A DNA stretch of 64,000 bases, taken from Owenia fusiformis (lineage: Eukaryota; Annelida; Polychaeta; Sabellida; Oweniidae). A model generated the notes under the pieces. That model searched no databases. It was given only the letters and a program-made list of their open reading frames with translations, and had not been told where the DNA came from. The translations under genes were made by a program, and so were the position numbers. The stretch is from positions 34,628,538-34,692,537 of the forward strand of contig CAIIXF020000007.1 of the NCBI GenBank assembly GCA_903813345.2, given 5' to 3'. The stretch's first letter is position 1. The number at the start of each line of letters is the position of its first letter. Shown here in pieces: positions 26,501-38,500 of the stretch.

Positions 26501-29500
26501 GACGTCAAAAAGTCAAATTTTCTGTAAATACTAGACACTTGGTTGAAGAACTTTCAAATAACTTGTAGTAGTTGCTTTATATGCAACTTATGTCCTCTGA
26601 AGATTTCAAAGCTCTTGGAATTACAGTTTTTGGTGTTTACTTTATAAAATTTGACAAAAAGTAGGACTTGGTCATTTTCAGGAAACTTTCTCATGTATAA
26701 AGTCAATGGCAGGTTTTGTGATTGACAAGTATCTCAAAGTTTGCCTTATACTTGATCATTTCTTGCAATGAATTACATTATTACTAGATTTAAGCATTCC
26801 CTACATATTGCTCAATATATGTCAGCATAAAATTTTTACCGTTTGTGAGATATTTGACGTCAAAAAACAGTAAAAATAAGTTATTTTTTCAACTTGCTTC
26901 AATTTGACCAAATTTTTTTTTGAAAATCATCTACAAGTTGCCAGGAGTTCAAATCTGACATTAATTTTAGGATTTGACCTTTAATTGACTTTCAGTGACC
27001 TTCGAAAGGTCAAAAAAGTTGATTTTTCAAATTGATTTTTAGATGTAAATTTTGGTCAGTTTAATCACAAAAGACCTTACTGAGCTCTGACTAAGTAAAA
27101 TTTTCAAGGTCAAAGATCATCAAACTAGGTCACACAACTGTGCTATCTAAGTTTCTCAAAGTTTGAGACTACAAATCCAAATCAATATTTTGGTTTGAAA
27201 GTCAGGATATACATTCCTCTGAAGGTTCCAAACTGTGTGAGCACAGGACCGTGGGTCCTTTCATTAAACCCTTTATACCTCCTTACATTTCGATGAAAGC
27301 CTGCATCCTTACTGCTACATTGTCTATCATATATGATAATGTTTCTGTTGGAATGTTTTGAATTTCCTTTCACATGTTGACCTCAAGTTGTTCTATGTTG
27401 TTCTCTTGGCTTGGGATAAGCATAAATATTTTTCTTAAAGACAACCCAGAGAAAAAGTTTGGGGCATCAAATCTGTTGAATAGATAGGCTCTCACAATGT
27501 CTTTACACAGAGAGAAGAAACTGCTATCATGGGAATTTTTGTGTGGTCCTTGCTGAACATTTGGGGGGGGGGGGCTCAAACTGTCTGGAACCAGAGTGTT
27601 CTCATTTGGATATCATTCTGTTTCCGTAACTCTGGCAGATCCATTATCATTTAACCGTTAAATCATTTGACTATAATTGACCTGGTTCTCTGTGCTATTC
27701 TGCCATCTTCAACCTTGGAACTTCTTTCTCTGGGGCTATTTGAAGGAGCATTTTAAGCTAATCCCAAGTCAAAAGACCTAGAACAACATGAGGCCAACAC
27801 CCAAAGAGAAATTCAAAACATTCCACCTGAAACATCAAATGTGATGAACAATGTAGCACAAGGATACAGGCTGTCATTGAAATATCATCGTCTCTTTCCA
27901 CTGGGTCTAGGTAGGAACAATCGAAACCTTGTGAATCAAGATGTGAAATATGAAGTTAAAAGATCATCAAAAAGGCAAGATTGAACTAAAGACTTTGTAT
28001 TGGAGAGGAAACGTACATGCTTCAGCAACATGACCATGCAAAAAATATCTGAAAATATTGTTTTGTTTTTCTGTGCCGTTAATATACTTTTGGGTACTGG
28101 ATGAAAGAATTGACTGGAGATCAAAACAGAACTCTGTTATCTTTGTTCAAAAAATGTCTAAAAATGTCACATTTTTGTCACTTCCTGTTTTGTCATTTCC
28201 TGTTAAGTACCACTGTACCTTAAGAGCTCTTCAAAGTATGGTTATATAGTCTTTATGATTTGTGCCTTTGTAACTCTGAAATGGTCAACCAAATGCTTAC
28301 ATTGATGGAAATTCTGATATATCTCTAATCTATGTCTTTTAAGGTACAGCTGGAAAGTAACATTTTGGTAAAAGAATTCTGTACCTGCACATGTTATTTT
28401 CTGGTACAAAATAAAGTATGAAGGCATGTTTCAATTTCCTTGCTTTTTTCAGGAAAGTATCATTACATTGTCTTCTTTTAGAATAACTGGTAGGAGTTCA
28501 ATGGGAACTCCAGGAAATTCCGATATTTCACACTTTCTATTTTTCCAAATTTTCTTTCAAAGTTTTCAGACAACACAGGAACTACCATAAAAATAGACAG
28601 AGTAATGATCCTTTCCTGAAAAAAGCAAGGAAATACACACATGACTTCATACTTAATTTTGTACCAGAAAATAACATGTGTAGGTATAGCAATTTTTTAC
28701 CAAAATGTTACTTCCCAGCTGAACCTTAATACATGTACTGTAAAACATGTATTATTTCTGTGCATTTAATTTTCGCGATATTCGCGAGGGGCATTCCACT
28801 CGCGAAAATATTGTGTAAGTGAAAATTAAGTGAATTACAGTTGAAAGAAGTTAACCTAAGATTGCCGATTTACCTGAAGTGATCGTATAGATAAAGTTGG
28901 AGGTCAATTGTATCAAGGTGTAATGTAATTATACTCATAGTAGTTCTTATGTGAAGCAAAGCAGAGTATATAGCGAGTCTCTCAATTCACAGAAATTCAG
29001 TCAGTCTGCCTCTTTTGTTTATTATATCAGAGTCCAGACGATGGGCATTCGTTCAATCTCCCGATAAGTAATTATAATGTGGTGGTCTCCAAACCATACT
29101 AAAGTTACGTTTACTAAAAATAGTCCATTGAATGAAAGAAATGTTTTAGTTAAGAATTGTTTCGGCATTTACCAAAGAGGGCTTCTGCGCAGGTGTTCTG
29201 CACATGTCAAGGCAGGTCAAGGTTGTGAACTTTCTTGTTTCTTTTCAAAAGTTTTCCTTATTCTCACGACTCTTACACTATGTTTAGGCGAAAATGATGA
29301 TCTATCATTAGATTAAAAACACAAGGTATAATTTTAAATCTATATCCGATAGTCTTTAGTGGAAATAATGAAGATCAAATCGGGGGCTCTCTCTGGGAAA
29401 AAATCCTTCAATTCGGTGGGGGGTTCTGGGAATTTTTGCATATCGCGAATATAATGTCTAGCAAATTGACCCGGGGGTGGCACTCTCGCGAATAATGCAT

Positions 29501-32500
29501 GTAGCAGATATTAAGTGTTTTACAGTATCTGCCAATTTAATCAAGGGTAGAGTATATGATACTTTCTGACATATACAAGATTTTTGAATGTAGTGTTCAT
29601 TGAGATTTGCTACTCCATGAAGTTGAAATTTTTAAATTACCATGTCTCTCAAGATTTTATAAAACTGGTTTGATTTGGAGCCTGAGTGTTAACTATCTAC
29701 ACTCATTTACAACCTTTCCACTTCTATTCACACCCAGTGTATTTAAAATTGCTCATGAAATTAACGTTTTGGATTCTAAGTGTGGGTTTGTTTATTCATC
29801 CCTACACAAAGATAAGGCCTGGTACGATATGGGAAGTTATTCCCACTTTTTTCAATTTTTGACTTGGGGTTTGCACATATCCTTCAAACTCCCGTTGTCT
29901 ACGAACTAGCGAAGATATAATAAAAGTAAACTTCAGACAATCTACAATGATAAATTGATCCGGGTAAATAAAAAATCTCAAAAGCTAAAGAAATTCACTT
30001 TGTATGGTTATCAAAAGCTGAAGGAAAAAATGTCACATGGATCTTGAGTTAATGCAATTCAAAGTATGGTTCAACAAACAAATCTTTAAAAGACTGTCAT
30101 ATATTATTTGTATGATACCCCTTCAACACCTCATAACTTTTTCTATAATTCAATTCAATTTATTTTATAATTTCTTATATAGCATACATGATAAAGTCAA
30201 GCCGCTAGATACCCAAAGGTAATAATGTTACGGTGATAGAAATTAGATACAGAAAACATACATTATATTATTCAGTGTGAATTCTTAAATGATACAACTT
30301 TTTAGGGATATAGAGAAGCCACACATTCATTTGTCCAGATGATTAGTTGACTAAAACATTTATAGGCTCATTTGTCTTGTGGGTGTAGGACTACGAGCAT
30401 TCTATTGATTTGCTTGAAATTGTACAGCCAGATGTTCAATTATTAGTTTATTTTTATTGGTTTATTTTTATTAGTTTATTTACAGTGATCATGATTAACA
30501 GATTCATTTATTTCCCCAAGCACACATCTCTATTCCAACACATGATTTGTTCGTCTTAATAAATTGAATATACATAACATAAATTAAAATAAAATAGAAT
30601 AAATTAATTAATAAAATAAAATAAAAATAAAATGAAAATCCAACAACAATGCCAAAATATCAAAGAAAAATGTTATTACATCAACTTGAATCTGTTCTAT
30701 TTCCATGTCTTTATGATTCTGATTGTGGTTTTCAGTACCAGCAGCAAGTGACTGTGTTCGTGATAGGATTCCAGAATGTTGCTGGAACCAAACTCAAGCT
30801 GCTGCAGCAGGTCAATGATGTGAGTACAAAATGTGTCTGCAAAATAACATTTTAATTTGTCACCAGATTTACAGATCAAGTACAGATTATAATGTTCATC
30901 AAAATAAGTGAGACATTTTTATTTTGCCTTGTCCTATTTTTTTTACTCAAGCAATGGTTGAACTTGTTTAAAATTGTTTCCTTCTTTTTATGATCGATAT
31001 TCAGTATATCCCTTTTCTATTGAAAATGAGATGGAAGTTTTAGTCAATAAAGCTCAACAAAAGTGAAACTGTATTATATCTTGAACAGAAATACTCAGAT
31101 CTATAAATACATATAATCATCTGTTTATTTGTTCCATTTTATTGACTTTTGTTTGACATCACATGAGAAGAAAAATCATCATTCAGTTTTCCTAATTAAA
31201 TAAAGTTTGACAAAAATAGTCACTGAATAGAAGTTGAAACATTTAATTACTATCCCAATGAACAAAGTTCTAGAGGGATATGGGAAAGCCTTTCATCCGT
31301 CGAGTCATCTGTCCATTTGTTAGTCTGTCCAGAACTCAAATACCGATAGACTAATTAAGTTCAAATTTTACAGGAAGATACACCTTGAGGATAGGACCAC
31401 TGCTTGAAGAGGAATTTCTAATATGGGTGCTCAATTGTTGTTTTTCTAGTTATGTCTCCTTTTAACCTCTTTATACATCTGTACATACACACATACATCA
31501 CTTTAGATGAATATAGATGGATTGAATCTAACTTTCAAGAATTGAGAAAAGGTGCAGGTGCTGTATAACAGTGAAGCCCAGTCTTGAAGGATGGAAAAGG
31601 TGTAACATGAGACCTTTCATAGTAGCTGAAGATGCAAATGCACAATACACATTTTTATAAATTCTGTAACACTATTAAGGTAAAATCCACTTTTAAAAAT
31701 CAATAAACTTCGCTCCCAATCAAGTGATTATCACAATGAATAATACTTTATTATGTTGCAGGACTTTTTGGATCGAAAACTTGAAATTAGCGGGATTCGC
31801 GGGAAACATGCAAAACCCTAATTTTGATCAATCCCACAAGTTGTGGGACACTTGACAGCGAGTCCTAACAAACAATTGTAATATCAAAAGCATAATTCAG
31901 CCCCCTGGCCAACTTTAGCCAAGGGGGGTTCACTTTTCAAAAGAAATCTAAGGGGGGTCACATTTGACAACTTTGGATCAAATTACCTTAAAATTGAAAT
32001 CATTTTTGGTCAGGGATTTGTTTGAAGTCCCTGGACTTCCTGGCTATGGGCCTAGCATTATGCAATCTTTTTTGAATCTGTTTTGAAGGAAACATACTTG
32101 AAAAAGTAATAAATGTATTGAAGAAAAGTACCTGCAGACTGGGCAAGGTACAGTGATACAATACCAGAGAGCAATCCTTCCATACCTACTTGAGAAAATA
32201 AATATGGCAAACCTGGTAGCATTATAACTTGCACTAGAGAGCTTATAACAAGGATCTTAGTGTCTTTCTGTTTCACCAACATACCCAGTGAGAATGTGTT
32301 CAATCCATATATAATTGGGCTGAATGTCCATATTTTGAAAGGGTACTCCAAAAGATAGAACTGCTCGGCTGGAATATGCAAAAGTCCAGAGAAAAACATC
32401 TTTGTTAATGGTGTGACCCACGCCACTAAGGTGGTTGTAATAAGAGATACTGTCACAATAGCTATTATGAAATTGACCAGTCTGTGGAACTTTGCTTCCA

Positions 32501-35500
32501 TATTGAGGTTGAAGTCATGCTCGGATGAATTAAGGTCTATGTTTGACAAGTATACAGTTATTAGTGTCGGAATTGCAAAGAGCCATTTGGTCAACATATA
32601 TCCTCCTGTGTGTATAACATTGAAATATCCAAGAATAGTACCATGATCATATGAAGTTTTAGCTATGTTTGCAAGTATTATGTTTAATATGAATGGGTCT
32701 GTTCGATCTATTAGCTCCTTTAGTCCCATAGGCAAAGACATCTTTAGAACTGACACAAACTCTAATGGAGTCCTTTCTGATGGTGTTAAAGTATCCAATT
32801 TTGAAAGAATCTGTTGTTTCCTGTATACAATGGTCAGAAAGATCACCGAGGTAACAAGAGAAACACAGGTTGACAACACTGGAATCAAGATTGAATGAGA
32901 CGTTGCTAATGTTGTTTGCAACAAAGCAAATGTAACTGTCATTTTCATGAACAGTCTAACAAATTCAGACGCGATGCAGTACTTTCCATAATCGAGTCTC
33001 AGTAGTAGCCCTTCTAGAGCAGTTTCGAAATTTGCTGCAATGGGGCATAAACAGAGTCCAGTTAATCCTAGTTTTACGATATTGTGTTCATTGTCAGTTA
33101 ACCCAAATAACAACTTGATGATATTCCCCATTGGAGTCTGACCAAGTGATACCATGACAACTGCAGTGATACAACCAACAAACAGAATAAATTTAGATCC
33201 CTTCCAGAAATCTTTCCTCGATTGTACAAAAACAATGAAAATCTGACTCGATTGTGATGGCGACAGATATGCTTTGGTTAATCCATGTACTGTCCATAGT
33301 ATAGCGAGCCCAGCGAGTGCCTCTCTGAGGTTTGCCGCATATGTTTGGCTTATAATTTCCAACTGCCGGTTAATGGCTGGTTCAAATATCGCAAGACATA
33401 TGGGTAAATACATCCGACATATTTTAATATATTCCATTTTCATCAACCCCTGGTTTAAGGTGATCATCCAGTTATTCCTGTTTATTTGCAATTTCAAGTG
33501 AATGTAATTTAAACTGTGAAGGGGGTGATTTATCCCAACTTGACCTGGTCATGACTGGTACATGGTATTTATCATACAAATAGCTGTACTTTGTTTGTGA
33601 AAAAAGCAGGTATAAGGGCCTGATAAACAGCATAATACATGGACATAATGAAAATCATTTTGTTGTGAAGTGAAGCGAATTAAGTGTCCACAGGGGTGTA
33701 ACATAAACTGTGCTCTCCTCCCATCTCCATGTGTGTCCAGTAATGCCTTGGTCACATTTGCTCCGATTTTCACTATGGCGCCGATTGAGTATTTTGTTCA
33801 AAATTGTATACAATATTGAACAAAACACTCAATCGGCTGGGCGCCGGCCGATTGATCGGCGGATTCGGCGCAAACGTGACCCAGGCATTTCTTAGATGGG
33901 ATAAGTAGTTTCAGTTTCACGATGGGCTAAGCTGTTAATTAAATATTGGGTTGGATAGCATGTCAGGTATAGTAGAAAGTTCCCTTAAACTTTAATATTC
34001 ATCAGTTAAGTGCTTCAATTTTCACATTACTCTTATGTATCTGATACTTGTATTAAAATATGTCCAGGAAAAGAAAATAGTATCTGTCCAAAACGGGAAA
34101 ACATATTTCACTTTTTGTGATTTGATAACATGGGGTCTTAGGCTCGTACCCAGCTTTTACCATGGGGGGAGAAGTTTTACAAAGGGAGGGAGCTTGCCAA
34201 GGAGGGAGCTTTTTTCAAGATGGAAGTTGAATTTCACAATCAATCCACCATTTTTCAGAAAAAAACACATAATCTTTGATAACTCAAATTCCAGTGGATG
34301 AATTTGGTTCAATTTTTATATACTAGCTGTTTGAGACAAAATTTTCATGATAGCCTCTAATTATCTAAATATGATTTCTTTGGTGGGATTTGCTACTCCA
34401 TGGAGTTGCTGTTTTTATAATTTTTATTTATTCAAAAATATAAATCAAAACATGCAACTTGACAGAATCTGATACAACACAATGACATCATACTCAAAGC
34501 ATCTAAAATGTTAAAAACATGTTTTTAACTTTGGCCACAATTTGTGGTGAAAAACAAAAACAGGTTATATCTCCACAAACGTTGAGTCAATTTTTGTTTC
34601 ACATATTTTTCCAGAAAGTATGAGCATCCTCTAAACAAAAACTCATAAAATCCTACATGTGATTGTTACTATCTAGGCATGTTAAGGCAGCCAAGGGCTA
34701 ATCCTTTTTTCAGTTTTTCATGGACAGTTCCCAGCAGATGGAAGAGGAAGATCTGGCAACACCTACCCCTGAGTTTAACCTTGATGAGGTTGCTGAGAAC
34801 ATGGCATCAACTATAGACACAGCCCAGGATCTCTCTAAGAAGCTAGGGGAGATCAATCATGAAATGGTGGAATACCTCACTAGTGTATCTGCCACCAAGG
34901 CTGGCAACAGGTAATCAAACATATTCAATTCATGTTAATACATCCATTTAATCCTACTGAATTCTGTGCCATCTATTGACAGTCAATCTTCAATTCATGT
35001 ATTAACATGAATTGAATATTAACACTGTCAATAGATGACACAGATTTCAATGGGCTTAATTCAAAGTCACCTATTGAGAGTCCTCAACGACATACAGTTT
35101 ATTGTACAAATTACATTTATACACAACAAGCTGCTAGATTAAGACACCCAAATGGCGTATGTTCTGGTGTAACAGTGATGAATGGTTTCCATATGAATTC
35201 TAAATTGGTCAATTCATATTCCAGATATTTTGTAACAAATAATATTATACAGTTATATGAAATTCGTCCAAGCATTTAAACATATACAGTAAAAACCTGT
35301 AAAGTGGAACATCTCTGTAAGTGGAACACCCCTCAAGTGGAACGCTTTTCAAAGTCCCGCAATGTATTGACTTATTGTTAAATAAAGCTCTCTAAGTGGA
35401 ACACCTCTCAAGTGGAACACTTTTCAGAGGTGCCAAAGGTGTTCCATTTACACAGGTTTTACTGTAGTTCCTCATCCCAGGAGGAACTAAAATCATTATT

Positions 35501-38500
35501 GGAGTATTAATGTTGTATAAACAAACAAATATTGATGTATTTATTTTATTAATGCATTCACTAAGGGCCCAGCATCTTGTCACGTAAGTCCAGTGTCGTC
35601 ATAGTAACACAAAAAACTTTTTTCAGGGAAACTTGGATTATGCCTTTAATGGGTTAAACAGAAAGTGGTCTAACACATTTTAGAAGTAGAACTTTTCCAA
35701 TAGATGTTTCAAATGACTGAAAACCACCTGCTATCACAGACTATACTTTATATATCTGGAATCCATAATCCATAATGTTCTGATATATGAGACCAGCATT
35801 AACTTTTGATATATTTATTACAACACAAGTATTGTTTTCTTCCTGTCTTATCTCAAATGTATATCCTCTTGTTATCTTTTTTTCAAACAGGGAGAAAGCC
35901 TTGCATTGGTGAATATACAGTGTAAAATAAGATTGCATTTGATCAAGAAGAAGTTTTTTCTTTTACCAAATTGTCTAAATTTTCCAGTTTTCTATTGCCT
36001 TGGATGAATCCATCGCATACCTCCAACAATAATATGTACTTTCTACGCAAAAAATAGAAAGAATGATGTATCCTTAATGTAAGGCTAAAATGTCTATTCC
36101 TCTCGGTGGAGGCAAAAATGTAATATTTTCTTTGAGTTCTTAGATCTCTTTCTCTTGCATAATTCACAATTCTAATAATCTCTGAACAGAATAATAATTT
36201 TGGTAAAATTTCTTCTTGTCAAATGTATCTCATACGCAATGCAGTAATCATTAATATTAGCCTATATTGTTAATATTAGCCAATATTGTGTAATTAAGAA
36301 GATGGACTAATAATAGCTTACATGTATTGTCAGGCCCGTAGAAAGATATAACTGACTAAGTTTGCCAGAACCTTTGAGCTGTTTTCCCTAAAATATCATG
36401 AAACAATCATTCTGGTTTTCATTTCCCCTTTACCATGATGAATATCACAAGTTTATTCATGATATCTTGGAAATCGAGCTCCATAAACAACTTGTGTTGT
36501 AAGGTCAATATCTAGTTATACAGAACCATGTGATATCTAGTGAGCTCCCTACGAGAGTCCATAATAAAACTAATCAAAAATATTGTTTAGCTATATGTCC
36601 ATCACAGGTCACATTTTCCATTGTAGTAGGTATTGTTAATTGTACACTTAAGCAGTATGATTTACATCATTAAGGCGTAACCCTCCAGAATCCCAACTTT
36701 TCTTGTTAAAGGGATTAGATAAGGGATTGTAGAGAGTATAAACTGTTAAAGGCATATATTTTTAATATTTTCAAAAACCACACCAATGTTTCCCCTTCCA
36801 TCCTAATTTTATTTTCTGAAAAACTGATTGACATATCAGATCAAATCTAGAAAATGAAAGAATCCTGAATCAAAGTCAAATTGTTGGACATTTTCGAAAA
36901 TAGGCATCACATTAAATGATGAGAGCCAAATATATCATAAAATTGTGACTATACTCAAAAACCAACTCAAAATTCGTCTCTATACTGTCTAGTCCTTTTA
37001 ACATCCCAGACTGCATGTCCTAAATATGAGTAACAATTAATATTAGATACCCTCACCATTAGCAGGTCATTTAGCCAGATGAGAGAGCACAAGTGACAAC
37101 ATTAGAAAATAAGAACAAATCCCTATAAACTAGTAGCAAACTTGACCAAAACCCCAAATAGTTAAGGAATATTATCAGTTTGATTTGCAACCCCAATTCT
37201 GTATCTTTTTTCATCCACATACATCTTAACAGAGATTTTAATATTCCTTAATACTTTCAAAATTATACATATAAAAAACTCATCTGAAAAGGTTATTATT
37301 TAAAGAATAAAGAACACCAGAGAAAATACATCATTTTGTCATTTATATGAATTCGTACATTGTGTTATATATTGTATGGGAATATTGTATGTGTATGTTA
37401 AATTTTAGGGGTAAGAGAAAGTTAGAAAAGGCATTAGGGGCAGCTAAGGAGGACATACAGAAACTCACAGATAATTTGCTGGCTGCACAGCAAGGTAAAG
37501 AAATATTGATTTTCATTTTATATTTTTAGAAGGATTGATGAATCTCTCTTTTGCATATTTTATGATACCTAAAAGATCATATTTTAAGGTGTCAGAATGA
37601 TATATTTCTGAATCTAGTATGTTTGATATTCTACAATGATGTAGACTGTATATGGACAATGTATTTGAAGTCTTCTTATCTGCATTTTTATATTTAAAAC
37701 TTTGACATCTTAGTATATTTTGAACTTTTTACCTCTTATATTTAGGACTATCCCTCTTATACTTAGAACTTCCACTTTTGATATTTAGAACTTTCACCTC
37801 TTATACTTACAACTTTCATCTGTTATATTTAGAACTGTCACCTCATATACTTAAAACTTTCATCTCTTATATTTTGAACTTTCCCCTCTTAGAACTTTCA
37901 CATCTTGGAACTTTTACCTCTTATATTTAGATTTTCCACCTCTTATACTTAGAACTTTTACCCCTTATATTTAGAACTTTCACCTCTTATATTTAGAACT
38001 TGAGGACAGAGAGGAAAAGATGCAGCAGCTATTCAAACAGATAGAAGGAAAGTCTATGGAGGTGAACAAGTTCAAGACTGCAGCAGAGGTGGCTAGGGTA
38101 GGTTAACATTTACCCTGATGCACAGAAACAAGTAGATATTACTACACTCTGATAAGGATAGGCAATTTGACAGTTTTGATGCTGACAAGATCCCAGACTC
38201 TAAAAGTAGCTGTAATAGCTGTTTATGGTAGTTTGAATACGAAATTGAATGCAGCTAATTCTGTGACTGCAACTCTGAATGATTGAGTAGCTCAGTTTTG
38301 ATTGAAACAAACATAAATGCTATCATTTCAGACATAATTGTTATCATTTCAGACATAAATGTTATCATTTCGGACAAAAATGTTATCATTTCAGAAAGCA
38401 GCTGCTGAGGCTGATCTTCTTCAAGATGAGTTAGAGAAACGTGATAAACGTATCACAGAAATGCGTCGTAAGATAGCCGACCTTGAGCTGGAGGTTGGAC

